Of a stretch of 64,000 bases of DNA, positions 16,346-25,706 are shown piece after piece; positions within the stretch are counted from its first letter, which is position 1; each line of letters starts with the position of its first letter. The stretch is from NCBI RefSeq assembly GCF_003605475.1, contig NZ_RAHX01000001.1, positions 124,001 to 188,000 on the forward strand, written 5' to 3'. This DNA comes from Aurantiacibacter aquimixticola. GTDB taxonomy: Bacteria > Pseudomonadota > Alphaproteobacteria > Sphingomonadales > Sphingomonadaceae. A program made the position numbers and the translations under genes. A model generated the notes under the pieces. It was not told the origin of the DNA and did not search any database. It saw only the letters and a list, made by a program, of their open reading frames with translations.

Positions 16346-17554
16346 ATGAAGAAGGATACAGGCATCGATCCCGCGGCAGTCGCGACATGGCGGCCCGCCA
16401 CGCAGGCCGTTCGCGCAGGCACTTGGCGCAGCCAGCATGGAGAGACGAGCGAGGCGCTCTACCTCACCAGCGGCTTCACCTATGACAGCGCCGAGGAAGT
16501 CGCGGCGCGGTTCGCGGGCGAGGCCGACGGGATGCAATATTCCCGCTTCAAGAACCCCACGGTCGAGATGCTGCAACACCGCATCGCCGCGATGGAGGGC
16601 GCGGAGGCATGCCTGGTGCAAGCGAGCGGCATGGCGGCGATGACGAGCTCGCTGCTATGCATGCTGTCGGCGGGAGATCACGTGGTGGCGGGCCGGGCGG
16701 CCTTCGGAAGCTGCCGCTGGATTCTCGACAATGTGCTCAATCGCTTCGGCATCACCCACACGGCGATCGACGGGACGGACAATGCCGCTTGGGAAGCGGC
16801 ATTGCAGGACAACACCAGGGCTTTCTTCTTCGAAACGCCCGCCAATCCGACGATGGACCTGGTCGATCTCGAATTCGTGTGCGGCCTGGCGCGATCGAAG
16901 GGGATCACCACCGTGGTCGACAATGCCTTTGCCACGCCCGTGCTGCAGCGACCGATGGACTTCGGCGCGGATGTCATAGCCTATTCGGCGACCAAACTGA
17001 TGGACGGGCAGGGCCGCGTCATGGCAGGCGCGGTGTGCGCGAGCCGTGACTGGATCGAGGAATTTCTCAGCCCCTTCCAGCGCAACACCGGCCCGATCTG
17101 CGCGCCGTTCAATGCCTGGAACGTGCTGAAAGGGCTGGAGACGCTGCCGCTGCGCGCGCCTGCGCAAAGCGAGAGCGCGATGAAGGTCGCCGCCTTCCTG
17201 GAAGATAAGGGGCTACGCGTGCTGCACCCCGGCTTGCCAAGCCATCCGCAGCATGATCTCTGCCAACGCCAGATGCGCGCGGCAGGTCCGATCTTTGCCT
17301 TCTTCGCGCCGGACGGTCAGCGCCAAGCGATGGCGCTTTGTAATGCGCTCGAGCTTATCGACATCTCCAACAATATCGGCGATTCCAAATCGCTCATCAC
17401 CCATCCGGCGAGCACGACGCATTACAATATGGGCGAGGAAGGCCGTGCGGAGGCGGGCATTGCGGATGGCATGCTGCGGCTCAATGTCGGGCTCGAAGAT
17501 ACGTTCGACCTGATCGAGGATCTGGAGCGGGCTCTGGGCCGTATCGGTCTGTAA
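16346..17554 (+). CDS. metZ: O-succinylhomoserine sulfhydrylase
   Basis: This 402-aa PLP enzyme of the Cys/Met metabolism family makes homocysteine from O-succinylhomoserine and sulfide in methionine synthesis. Seen: TQAVRAGTWRSQHGETSEAL at the N-terminus, YSRFKNPTVEMLQ (the aromatic and Arg substrate and PLP-phosphate site), FETPANPTMDLVD, and the PLP-lysine in YSATKLMDGQGRV. The subgroup is MetZ rather than MetB, by resemblance only. The in-frame upstream sequence from 16142 overlaps the divergent PMT gene, so the ATG at 16346 is preferred. No SAM riboswitch was seen in the 78-bp gap. Confidence 0.92.
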   Translation: MKKDTGIDPAAVATWRPATQAVRAGTWRSQHGETSEALYLTSGFTYDSAEEVAARFAGEADGMQYSRFKNPTVEMLQHRIAAMEGAEACLVQASGMAAMTSSLLCMLSAGDHVVAGRAAFGSCRWILDNVLNRFGITHTAIDGTDNAAWEAALQDNTRAFFFETPANPTMDLVDLEFVCGLARSKGITTVVDNAFATPVLQRPMDFGADVIAYSATKLMDGQGRVMAGAVCASRDWIEEFLSPFQRNTGPICAPFNAWNVLKGLETLPLRAPAQSESAMKVAAFLEDKGLRVLHPGLPSHPQHDLCQRQMRAAGPIFAFFAPDGQRQAMALCNALELIDISNNIGDSKSLITHPASTTHYNMGEEGRAEAGIADGMLRLNVGLEDTFDLIEDLERALGRIGL

Positions 17555-17616
17555 ACAAACGTGACTTGCGATTGACGCATTTTGTTGGCAGATTTTGCGC
17601 GACAAGGGGGTCAATC

Positions 17617-19626
17617 ATGAAAAATTTTCACGGGAGGGCCTTGGCTCTCGTTTCGCTCGGTGTGCTAACCGCAGTCGCGTTCGCACTTCCATCCGCTGCC
17701 ATCGCGCAAGAGGAAGACGACGTCGCGCCCGTATCGGCGAGCACCACCGATATTCCCGATGAGATACCCACCGAGGCGTTCGCCGGTCGATCGGAATTCA
17801 GTCGCGCGCGCCTGTCTCCGGACGGTAGCCGATTTGCTTTCACCGTGCTGCGGGAAGAAAACCTCTATTTGAGCATTTACGACAGCGAGACGCGCCAGCT
17901 CGTCGATGGTCTCAACCTCGGCGATCCGGATGAATTCAAGTGGTTTCGCTGGGTCAATGACGACCGTATGCTGTTTTCGGTCATCGGCCAGGATGACCGC
18001 TACGGGCTATATTACAGCAGGCTGCTGTCTTTCGACATCAGCACGCGCCAGTTCCGCGCGCTCGCCCTTGGCCGCATGAGCTTCGACGGCGACAATATCA
18101 TTCATACCAGCCCGGATGGCAGTTTTGTGTTGGTCTCCATGTCGGAAGGGTGGGGCCGAGAGCCGGACGTCTGGCGCTTCGATCTCAATTCGCAGGAGCG
18201 CGATGACGAGATTCGCGGTGAGCGTATGCAAAGTCGGCATCCCAATGTTTCCGCCTGGATCGCCGATGAAACCGGCACGGTGCGCATCGGCCTTGGCGCG
18301 CGAGGATATGGTCGCATCGGCATGCGCTATCGCAGCAGCGCCGACGATGAGTGGGAAACGGTCGCAAGGGTCCGCGTCGACGATGAGGATGCGCTCGAAA
18401 AGTGGGATTTCATGGGGCTGCGCGCAGGAAGCGATACCGGATATTCCATCACGGTCCCCGAGGGGGGCAACCGCCGGGCGCTGATGCAGTTCGATTTCTC
18501 CACCGGCCAACTCGGCGATGTGGTTTTCCAGTCGGCGGATGAGGACGTGTCGTCGGTGGTGTTCGACGCGGATCGCAACCCGATCGCCGTCGGCTACGAA
18601 GGTGACAGATATCGGCGCGAATGGCTCGATCCCGAAATCCGCCGCTGGCGCGACCTGCTCGGACAGGCTCTGCCTGGAAGCGCGGTGACGATCCTCGACA
18701 TCACAGACGATCTCAATCGGATGCTCGTTCTCCAGTCGGGTCCGGCCGATCCAGGCGCCCTCTACGTATTCACGCCGGAAAGTCGCGACCTGTCTCTCTT
18801 CGCCGAATATCGCCCGAACATTCCAGCCGCTTCGCTGAGCTCGCCGGAGGCGATGCGCTACGACGCGCGCGATGGCACGTCGATCCATGGGTACCTGACG
18901 CTGCCGCGCGGGCGCGAGGCGTCCAACCTGCCGTTGATCGTCTATCCGCATGGCGGGCCATACGGCGTGCGCGATTGGGACGATTACGACGATATGGTGC
19001 AGCTTCTGGCAAATCGCGGTTACGCCGTGATCCAGCCGAATTTCCGCGGTTCCGGCGGCTATGGGGAGGATTTCGAGCTGCTGGGCCACGGCCAGATTGG
19101 GCGAGCGATGCAGGACGATCTCGACGACGCCGTGGCGCATCTGGTGATGCAGGGCATCGTCGATCCAGCGCGGGTCTGCATGATCGGGACGAGCTATGGC
19201 GGGTTCGCCGCCATGTGGGGGGTTATTCGCAATCCGGACATCTACCGCTGCGGCGTGAGTTTTGCCGGCGTCACCCATTTCGAGCGACAGCTGAAACACG
19301 ATAAGGACTACCTGTTCGGTCGCAATCGGGGGCGTCATTGGGACCGTGTCGATGGCGATCAGACAAATTTCGATCTCGATGACGTTTCGCCGGCGGTACA
19401 GGTCCGTCGTCTCGCTCGTCCTCTGCTGCTTGTGCATGGTGAGAAGGATAATCGCGTACCATTCGATCAGTATGAGTTGATGGTTGGCCGCGCCAATCGC
19501 GCGGACATTCCGATCGAAACGCTGGTGCTGGAGGATTCGGGACACGGTTTCTGGAATCCCGAGGATGAGCAGGCCTATTACGACGCCGTCGTCTCGTTCC
19601 TCGATCGGCACAATCCGGCGGACTAA
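17617..19626 (+). CDS. Secreted S9 family prolyl-oligopeptidase-like peptidase
   Basis: This 669-aa protein has a signal peptide (residues 1-30, ending PSAAIAQ), a beta-propeller region (about 50-410) and an alpha/beta hydrolase domain. The catalytic triad can be placed: Ser526 in GTSYGGFA, Asp611 in HGEKDNRVPF and His643 in DSGHGFWNP. YPHGGPYGVRDWD is the usual oxyanion-side motif of the dipeptidyl-aminopeptidase/acylaminoacyl-peptidase group. Likely periplasmic and active on short peptides. The promoter region is AT-richer than its surroundings. It stands alone, 62 bp after metZ. Confidence 0.92.
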   Translation: MKNFHGRALALVSLGVLTAVAFALPSAAIAQEEDDVAPVSASTTDIPDEIPTEAFAGRSEFSRARLSPDGSRFAFTVLREENLYLSIYDSETRQLVDGLNLGDPDEFKWFRWVNDDRMLFSVIGQDDRYGLYYSRLLSFDISTRQFRALALGRMSFDGDNIIHTSPDGSFVLVSMSEGWGREPDVWRFDLNSQERDDEIRGERMQSRHPNVSAWIADETGTVRIGLGARGYGRIGMRYRSSADDEWETVARVRVDDEDALEKWDFMGLRAGSDTGYSITVPEGGNRRALMQFDFSTGQLGDVVFQSADEDVSSVVFDADRNPIAVGYEGDRYRREWLDPEIRRWRDLLGQALPGSAVTILDITDDLNRMLVLQSGPADPGALYVFTPESRDLSLFAEYRPNIPAASLSSPEAMRYDARDGTSIHGYLTLPRGREASNLPLIVYPHGGPYGVRDWDDYDDMVQLLANRGYAVIQPNFRGSGGYGEDFELLGHGQIGRAMQDDLDDAVAHLVMQGIVDPARVCMIGTSYGGFAAMWGVIRNPDIYRCGVSFAGVTHFERQLKHDKDYLFGRNRGRHWDRVDGDQTNFDLDDVSPAVQVRRLARPLLLVHGEKDNRVPFDQYELMVGRANRADIPIETLVLEDSGHGFWNPEDEQAYYDAVVSFLDRHNPAD

Positions 19627-19674
19627 TAGCCATCACCCCTTGCCGGGCGGCGCAGACGCGCTACCTTTGCGGGC

Positions 19675-20091
19675 ATGGCGATCGATGCGATCCAGTCTCT
19701 GTTCCAGCACGCCGCGATCACGGCGGGCATCACTGTGCGTGTCTCGGTCAATTTCATGCCGGACCAGTCGCGCACTGGCGCCGGACGGTGGTTCTGGGTC
19801 TACCATATCCGTATCGAAAACGGGTCGGATGAGCGCGTCCAGCTGCAAAAGCGTCATTGGCGGATCACCGATGCGAACGGCATGGTGAATATCGTCGATG
19901 GCGAAGGCGTGGTCGGCGAAACGCCAGTGCTGTCACCGGGCGACACGCATGACTACGTTTCGGGCTGCGAGTTGACGACAAATATGGGCAACATGGAAGG
20001 GTTCTACACCTTCACCCGCGCCGATGGATCTCCCTTCGAGGTGCGCATCCCGCATTTCCCTCTAGCCGCGCCCGCCGAACAGGCACGTTAG
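19675..20091 (+). CDS. apaG: ApaG domain protein
   Basis: This 138-aa single-domain protein has the fibronectin-III-like ApaG (DUF525) fold. Seen: ITVRVSVNFMPDQS, WVYHIRIENGSDERVQLQKR, HWRITDANG, VVGETPVLSPGDTHDY and GNMEGFYTF, which together cover the family signature from end to end. It is linked to Co/Mg resistance in enterobacteria; a precise biochemical role is unknown. It converges with the M14 peptidase with 3 bp between stops. Confidence 0.94.
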   Translation: MAIDAIQSLFQHAAITAGITVRVSVNFMPDQSRTGAGRWFWVYHIRIENGSDERVQLQKRHWRITDANGMVNIVDGEGVVGETPVLSPGDTHDYVSGCELTTNMGNMEGFYTFTRADGSPFEVRIPHFPLAAPAEQAR

Positions 20092-20094
20092 AGT

Positions 20095-22701
20095 TCATCG
20101 CACCCGGTTGGGCGCGACGATCACGGCGTTTGCCAGCAGCAGGTCGAGGCCGTCGAGATATCCCCGCACCGCCGGGTCGTGCGCGAAACCGATTGCAAGG
20201 CCGCGTCCACTCGGCTGCGCGATCATGTAAGGCTTGAACGCCATCTGGCGGCGGTTCTCGTCCCACACATATCCCGCCGCGACCAGTTCGTCCGCTCCGG
20301 CATAGCGCACCACATTCACGCCGTCCGACAATGTCAGCGGCGTCAGGATCAGCGCGCCATCAGCGAAAACCGTCGGCGGCGCTCCGTCATATCCAGCGGC
20401 AAGAAAATTTTCGCCGTCGATCACGGTATTGAGCAATGCGCCGGGCAGCGTATCCGGACGACGGCCGTCATCGAGGATCGCAGCGCGGTAATCGGCCAGG
20501 CTTTCGATTGCGGTGCCCGGTGCGGTCTCGCCTTCGTCCTCATCCTCCTCGCTCGGTTCGCCGCCGAGCACGGTCTCGCGGCGCGTGGCGAACAGCGCGT
20601 CGTCCCCGCTGGCAAGGCTTGCGAGCATATCGCCGTAAGCGAGCAGCACACCGCCACCGCGCACATAGCGGGCAATCGCGCCACGCTCACCATCTCCAAG
20701 GCCGGAGCCGTCAGGCGCGATCAGCACGTCGAATTCCGACAGGTCGGCGCGCGCCACGGTGTCGACGCGGATGGGGGCGACGGGCAGACCGAAGCGCTGC
20801 TCGATCACATAGCGCGTTGCCCCTGCCGAGAGCGGCGAGACGCGCCCGTCCCACAGCATCGCGATGCGTGGCGTGCGAAGCTGGACGAAACTGTTGGAGC
20901 CGAGATTGGGCCCGTCATCGACCCAGCCGGAAGCGAGGGGGCGTGTTTCAGCACCGATCTCCTGCGCCAGTGCTGTCAGGGACGCGAGCGACCCATTGTT
21001 ATCGGCATTGGTGAAAACCACGGTTCCGCGTGGATAGGTCACGCCTTCGACGGTGAAGGCCGTGTCCGTCGCGCGGCCGCGCAGCCCTGCCTTCATCGCT
21101 TCCGCAACCAGTCGGACCTGCCCGCTATCGTGCCATGGGACCGCTAGGCCAAATGCGCCCGGTGCCGAAGCGCGCGCGGGCAGAGGCGCGTCCGGAGCAA
21201 GAGCAGTGCCGCCCGAAACCGAACCGCATTCGGCAATATCCAGACCACTCATCTGGCCGACGGACCAGGCGGTCGTGTCGTATATTTCGTGCGGTAGGTC
21301 GGACGAACGGCGCGCTTCCTGTTCGGCGATGAAGTCGGCGGGAAGTTCCACATCGCGGTCCAGCAAGCTGCGGATGAGGCGCGCGGACGGCTGCCGCATC
21401 GACACAGAAAGATAACCCTCGGGATAATTGCGGCTACAGGCGGATGCCGCGCCGCTTACACGGCCCACGGCAATGCCCTGCGCCGCCAGTCGCCGCCCCA
21501 GCGCTTCGGCGTTCCAGCGCCTTTCCGCCAGGTCGATCACGAAATAGCCGCTGCCCACGGCCCCCGAAGCTGCACTGCGCCGGTAATTGGCATAGTCGCG
21601 CAGGAATGTGTCGGCGTTGCGCGCCACGGTTTCCGCGGTTGCCAGCGATGTGATGAAGTGATTGCGGACGCCTTCGGCATAGGTCAGCAGGTCGCCCTCG
21701 TCCCGCTCCCAGACGAGGCCGCGTGCGCTTGCCTGCTCGAATGTCATGGCGATGGCGCCATTCAGCGTCGGCCAGGTGTCGCCATAGCCGGGGTAAAACG
21801 CATCGAAGATTTCGCGCGTGTAATAGGGCACGCCGATGCGATCGAGCGCGGCACCGTTGTTCCGGCCAAGCAGGTTCTGCTTCGCGCGCTGTTCCTGCGT
21901 GATGTAGGGATTGAACGGATCGGCGCTGGGTGGGAAGAAATAGGTCTGATCTCCGCCCATCTCATGCGCATCGACCAGCACGACCGGGTTCCACGCGGCC
22001 ACCGCCGCCACCTTGCCGCGCGTTTCCGGCTGGGTGAGGGCGAACCAGTCGCGATTGAGATCGAAGAGGTAGTGATTGTACCGCCCGCCGGGCCAGGGCT
22101 GATCATGCCCGGCGGTGTAGCGATTGGGCGAGGGCGCAATGCCCAATTGCTGATAGTAGCTGCTGGTGAAGCGTGCGCGGCCATCGGGGTTCTGGTTGGG
22201 ATCGATGATGACAATGCTGTTGCCGAGGATGGCGTCCACCTGCGGATTCCCACGCGCCGCCAGCAGATGATAAGTCATTGCCAGCGCCGCATCGGTGGAA
22301 CTGATCTCATCCCCGTGAACGCCATAGCTCAGCCATGTCACGGGCAGGCTGTCCGGCCCCGGCGCACCGCCCTGCGCGATGCGCTGCATGTCCGCCTGAA
22401 TGGCGTCGATCCGCGCCATGTTCTGGGTGCTCGTCAGGATCGCATAGACGAGAGGCCGGCCTTCCCAACTCGTCGCGTAGGGTACGATGCGCATCCGGTC
22501 GGGCGCGGCCGCCGCCAGCGCTTCCATATAGCGAAGCGCGACATCGGGCCGCGTGATCTGCTCGCCCGTGCGGTGCCCGGCGACCTCTTCCAGCGTCGGG
22601 ATGGCGGCATCGAACTCGCCATCCACAAAGCTTTGCGCGCTTGCCGGAACGGCCAGCAGGGCGGTCACGGCGGCAAAGAGGCCCAGTATCGGACGGATCA
22701 T
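20095..22701 (-). CDS. Secreted M14 family zinc carboxypeptidase-like protein
   Basis: This 868-aa protein has a signal peptide (MIRPILGLFAAVTALLAVPASAQ). The peptidase domain lies in about residues 30-350: zinc ligands in SYGVHGDEISSTDAA (HxxE) and VDAHEMGGDQTYFFPP, substrate-side IDPNQNPDGR, and AMTFEQASARG with the probable catalytic Glu. The remaining 500 residues include a region with VAPIRVDTVARADLSEFDVL and ARYVRGGGVLLAYGD, resembling a glutamine-amidotransferase-like Rossmann domain found after M14 domains in some secreted peptidases. I chose the ATG at 22701 because it begins the signal peptide. Divergent from the LysR regulator. Confidence 0.88.
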   Translation of the reverse strand: MIRPILGLFAAVTALLAVPASAQSFVDGEFDAAIPTLEEVAGHRTGEQITRPDVALRYMEALAAAAPDRMRIVPYATSWEGRPLVYAILTSTQNMARIDAIQADMQRIAQGGAPGPDSLPVTWLSYGVHGDEISSTDAALAMTYHLLAARGNPQVDAILGNSIVIIDPNQNPDGRARFTSSYYQQLGIAPSPNRYTAGHDQPWPGGRYNHYLFDLNRDWFALTQPETRGKVAAVAAWNPVVLVDAHEMGGDQTYFFPPSADPFNPYITQEQRAKQNLLGRNNGAALDRIGVPYYTREIFDAFYPGYGDTWPTLNGAIAMTFEQASARGLVWERDEGDLLTYAEGVRNHFITSLATAETVARNADTFLRDYANYRRSAASGAVGSGYFVIDLAERRWNAEALGRRLAAQGIAVGRVSGAASACSRNYPEGYLSVSMRQPSARLIRSLLDRDVELPADFIAEQEARRSSDLPHEIYDTTAWSVGQMSGLDIAECGSVSGGTALAPDAPLPARASAPGAFGLAVPWHDSGQVRLVAEAMKAGLRGRATDTAFTVEGVTYPRGTVVFTNADNNGSLASLTALAQEIGAETRPLASGWVDDGPNLGSNSFVQLRTPRIAMLWDGRVSPLSAGATRYVIEQRFGLPVAPIRVDTVARADLSEFDVLIAPDGSGLGDGERGAIARYVRGGGVLLAYGDMLASLASGDDALFATRRETVLGGEPSEEDEDEGETAPGTAIESLADYRAAILDDGRRPDTLPGALLNTVIDGENFLAAGYDGAPPTVFADGALILTPLTLSDGVNVVRYAGADELVAAGYVWDENRRQMAFKPYMIAQPSGRGLAIGFAHDPAVRGYLDGLDLLLANAVIVAPNRVR

Positions 22702-22814
22702 TCGTATCTCCAGGCGGGAATCCCTCGAACGGCATGTGTGCGCAGGCAGCACGCCGTGGTCAAGCGGCTTGCAGCCCTGCGCGCTCGACCATACAGGCGA
22801 CAGCAGATTTACCG

Positions 22815-23627
22815 ATGAAACGCACGCACCTGCCTCTCAACGCCTTGCGCGTCTTCGATGCCGCAGCCCGGCATCTCAGCTTCACCCGTGCGGCGGACGA
22901 GCTTGCGGTGACGCCGGCCGCGGTCGGCCAGCAGATCCGCGCGCTGGAGGATGTGTTAGGCGTGGTGCTGTTTCGGCGCACATCCAGAGGCCTCGAGCTG
23001 ACCGGCGAAGCGGCGGCAGGCCTCGATGCGCTTCGCGAAGGCTTTCTTCGCTTCGAGGAAAGTGTGCAGGCGATGCAGGCGGGGCAATCGAGTTCCAATT
23101 ACGCCATCGCCGCCCCGCGCGAGTTCTATGCGCAATGGCTTGCACCGAGGCTCGCAAGATACCGTGAAGCCAATCCCGACATCCGCATCCAGCTCACTGC
23201 AGACGAGAATGCCGATTTCGCCGAGACCAATCTCGATTTCGCGGTGCGGCTGGTGGATGGACCGGGCGACATGGAAGGCGTGCGCCTGACCGATGGCTGC
23301 AAGGTCGCCGTTGCGGCGCCCGGTGCGCCGGATAGCTGGATCAGCTGGCCGACATACGAAGCGCCCGAAGGCGCCAAGGTCGGGCTGCAAGTCGGTAATT
23401 CCGGGCAGGCTCTGGCATCGACGCTGGCCGGCCTGGGCCGCGTCTGGCTGCCCCTCCCGCTCGTTTCGGACGCGCTCGCCGAAGGGCGGCTCGAAGCGCA
23501 TAGCGAAGAAGAGGATTGCCGCCGCGCCTATTGGCTGGTCGCGCCGCGCCCGCAATGGCGGCAGGCCAAGGTGAAAACGCTGGTCGCGCACCTCACGAAG
23601 GACGGCACGAGCGAAATCGCGGATTAA
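22815..23627 (+). CDS. LysR family transcriptional regulator (GcvA-like)
   Basis: This 270-aa regulator has an N-terminal winged helix (LNALRVFDAAARHLSFTRAADELAV, shortened: FDAAARHLSFTRAADELAV, then TPAAVGQQIRALE) and a ligand-binding domain from residue 90. The P-L-N-A-L-R-x-F-x-A-A opening is typical of the GcvA subgroup. It is shorter than most LysR proteins (about 300 aa). The ATG at 22815 was chosen since upstream in-frame sequence overlaps the divergent M14 peptidase gene. It may control that gene across the 113-bp shared region. Its ligand is unknown. Confidence 0.9.
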   Translation: MKRTHLPLNALRVFDAAARHLSFTRAADELAVTPAAVGQQIRALEDVLGVVLFRRTSRGLELTGEAAAGLDALREGFLRFEESVQAMQAGQSSSNYAIAAPREFYAQWLAPRLARYREANPDIRIQLTADENADFAETNLDFAVRLVDGPGDMEGVRLTDGCKVAVAAPGAPDSWISWPTYEAPEGAKVGLQVGNSGQALASTLAGLGRVWLPLPLVSDALAEGRLEAHSEEEDCRRAYWLVAPRPQWRQAKVKTLVAHLTKDGTSEIAD

Positions 23628-23700
23628 GCATTTGCGCCCTAGCAAGGGCGATATCGCGGCGGTATCATCCGCTGCACGGTTTTTCACGAAGGGGGAAAAG

Positions 23701-24927
23701 ATGCGTTTCACAATTTCAAAAGCGGCCCTGCTGATCGGTGCCGCCATGCTCATCGCGCCGACCGCAGCGCACGCCCAGTCGCGCGATCTCGGCACGGCCG
23801 CGACGGGTGAAGCGAGCTACGATGGCGCGCTCGATAACGCCGCCGCCAGCTATACGCTGACCATTCCCGCCAACAGCGTAACGCAGATCGACGTGATCTC
23901 GACCTCCGATCTCGATCCGATGGTGACGATCACCGATGCCGCGACCGAAGAATTCATTGCCGAGGACGACGATGGCGGCGACGAGTTGAATTCGCGTTTG
24001 CGCATCCGCGGCGGAGAAAGCGGTCGCCGGGTCAATATCGTGGTCAACAGCTTCGACGCCGACTGGCTCGAAGACGGCGAGACTTATGGCGGCACCTTCC
24101 GGCTGGCATTGGACACCGAACCTTTCGTAGCTCCCGTCACCCGTGCGGTGACCTATGGCGCCCGCGAAACGGGCACTGTGGAAGGCGAAGAAAATCTCTT
24201 CACCTTCCGGGCCGATGCGGGCGACATGATCGAGGTGGCGCTGCTGTCCGAGGGAGACCTCGATCCTTATCTCGAACTGCGCGACGGCAATGGCGAAACC
24301 ATCGCCTCGGATGACGATGGCGGGCAGGGCCTCAATTCCCTGCTGGTGCACACTTTCGAAAATGCCGGAACCTACACCATCGCTGCGCAAGGCTTCGGCG
24401 AGAGCCAGGGCGAATACACGCTTCGTGTCCGCGATCGCCGCGAGCGCAGCGCGCAACTGCCGCTGCAGGTCATCGGCATAGAGGATGAGGCGAGCGGCGA
24501 ACTCGGCTCCAGCTGGAACGACACCTCGGCATTCATGCCCTCGCAGATCGACTACCAGCTGAGCGACGCGGCGAAGGCCGCCATTCGCAGGGGCAATGGC
24601 GAAGTGACCATTCGCATGAACGCGGTGGAGGCCGCCGATCCGGATTTCGGCGGCGAGATCGATCCCTATGTCGAAGTCGGCTTCGAGACGCCGCTGGGCT
24701 TCGCCGTCGCCGCGACCGATGATGATGGGTCGGGCACGCTGGATGCCATGTTGCCGCTGGATCTCGGCACGCTGGCGGACCATCCCGATCTGCTCGACAT
24801 GCTGCGCATTCGCGTGAGGGCCTTCAGCGGATCCGGAGGCAATTACACGCTGACGCTGAGCGAGGGCATGGAAGCGAGGGCAATTCCGAACGAGGATGCG
24901 GGCATCATGCTGGAAGCGCTCGACTGA
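23701..24927 (+). CDS. Secreted protein with pre-peptidase C-terminal (PPC) repeats
   Basis: This 408-aa exported protein has a signal peptide (to THAHAQ-like AAHAQS at residue 26) and no catalytic domain. Two clear PPC-type beta-sandwich repeats are seen: one with DLDPMVTITDA and EDDDGGDELNSRL, the next with DLDPYLELRDGNGE, SDDDGGQGLNSLL and AGTYTIAAQGFGE. A third, divergent one follows near residue 325 (EIDPYVEVGF, ATDDDGSGTLDAM). The Asp-rich DDDG loops suggest calcium binding. PPC domains usually trail secreted peptidases; here they stand alone. Strong purine-rich site GGGGGAAAAG before the ATG. Confidence 0.8.
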   Translation: MRFTISKAALLIGAAMLIAPTAAHAQSRDLGTAATGEASYDGALDNAAASYTLTIPANSVTQIDVISTSDLDPMVTITDAATEEFIAEDDDGGDELNSRLRIRGGESGRRVNIVVNSFDADWLEDGETYGGTFRLALDTEPFVAPVTRAVTYGARETGTVEGEENLFTFRADAGDMIEVALLSEGDLDPYLELRDGNGETIASDDDGGQGLNSLLVHTFENAGTYTIAAQGFGESQGEYTLRVRDRRERSAQLPLQVIGIEDEASGELGSSWNDTSAFMPSQIDYQLSDAAKAAIRRGNGEVTIRMNAVEAADPDFGGEIDPYVEVGFETPLGFAVAATDDDGSGTLDAMLPLDLGTLADHPDLLDMLRIRVRAFSGSGGNYTLTLSEGMEARAIPNEDAGIMLEALD

Positions 24928-24954
24928 CAGCCAGGACGTCGGCCCGACCTGCAA

Positions 24955-24988
24955 CGAACAAGGGCGGGGGCAACCTCGCCCTTGTTCG
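24955..24988. terminator. Bidirectional terminator between the PPC gene and sufE
   Basis: Perfect 12-bp arms CGAACAAGGGCG and CGCCCTTGTTCG flank a 10-nt loop. It lies between convergent genes and can serve both strands; U-runs are short. Confidence 0.75.
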
Positions 24989-25000
24989 CGTCTTGGTGGA

Positions 25001-25408
25001 TCAGCCGGTGGCTATCCGCGCGGCATGATCCTTCACCAGCGCAATCATGTTCGGCACCCCTTGGGTCCGGTTGCTGCTGAGCTGATTCTTGAGATCGAAA
25101 GGTGACAGCGCCTCCGCGATGTCCATCTGCGAGACCTCGGGTGCAGGCTTGTCCTGCACGGCGGCAATCACCAGCGCCACGATGCCCTTGGTGATCGCCG
25201 CATTGCTGTCGGCCAGGAAGTGCAGCTTTTCCATGTCGCCGGTCGGATAGACCCAGACCTGTGCTGAGCATCCGCGCACCAGCGTGCTCTCCGTCTTGAG
25301 CGCATCGGGCATTTCGTCCAGCTCGCGGCCAAGCTCGATCAGCAGGCGATAGCGTTCATCGCCTTCGAGAAAATTGTATTCTTCGTGAATGTCCTGGAGA
25401 GTGCGCAT
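25001..25408 (-). CDS. sufE: SufE family sulfur-transfer protein
   Basis: This 135-aa protein accepts persulfide sulfur from the cysteine desulfurase SufS and passes it to the Fe-S assembly scaffold. The active Cys47 sits in ESTLVRGCSAQVWVYP, the SufE signature. The N-terminal helix, with LLIELGRELDEMP, and the C-terminal LSSNRTQGVPNMI are also typical. No suf operon is adjacent; the gene stands next to the end of the psp array, with the same orientation but 24 bp beyond its last gene. Confidence 0.94.
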   Translation of the reverse strand: MRTLQDIHEEYNFLEGDERYRLLIELGRELDEMPDALKTESTLVRGCSAQVWVYPTGDMEKLHFLADSNAAITKGIVALVIAAVQDKPAPEVSQMDIAEALSPFDLKNQLSSNRTQGVPNMIALVKDHAARIATG

Positions 25409-25432
25409 GGCTGCGCACTTAGTGTCTCTTCA

Positions 25433-25669
25433 TCAGAGGTCCACCCCGCTGGCGATCGCTTCGAGCTTTCGGATGCGTTCTTTGAGGTCGGCGATCTCGA
25501 TGCGGGCCATGCCTTCGGGAGATCCGCCTTCAAGCTCTCGCGGCAGGCGATGCATCTCCAGCTCGCGGTTCTTCAGCGCGAGCCAGCCTTGCCAGCCGAG
25601 CAGCATGGTGCCTGCCAGCACTACCAGCCCGACCAATGCGGTTGCGGCCAAAATCATGTCGATCTGCAT
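25433..25669 (-). CDS. PspB-like array gene 7 (78 aa, degenerate motif)
   Basis: The last and most diverged of seven tandem small membrane proteins after pspC. One N-terminal helix (about residues 6-30: ILAATALVGLVVLAGTMLLG) is followed by a basic and amphipathic stretch and a short coiled coil, DLKERIRKLEAIASGVDL. The LERIVTD and EIExLR parts that mark the other six are eroded (LEAIASG at the same point, no tail). It starts 37 nt after gene 6, the largest gap in the array. No function is known; it may be a remnant or a separate adaptor. Single-pass inner membrane location is inferred. Confidence 0.65.
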   Translation of the reverse strand: MQIDMILAATALVGLVVLAGTMLLGWQGWLALKNRELEMHRLPRELEGGSPEGMARIEIADLKERIRKLEAIASGVDL

Positions 25670-25706
25670 TTTCAGGGCCTCCCTGGCCAGTGTGACGTAA
25701 GTGCGC

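Noticed and set aside
18007..19611. A 534-codon open frame on the minus strand opposite the S9 peptidase
   Set aside because: It overlaps a peptidase gene with an intact triad and has no homologous features.
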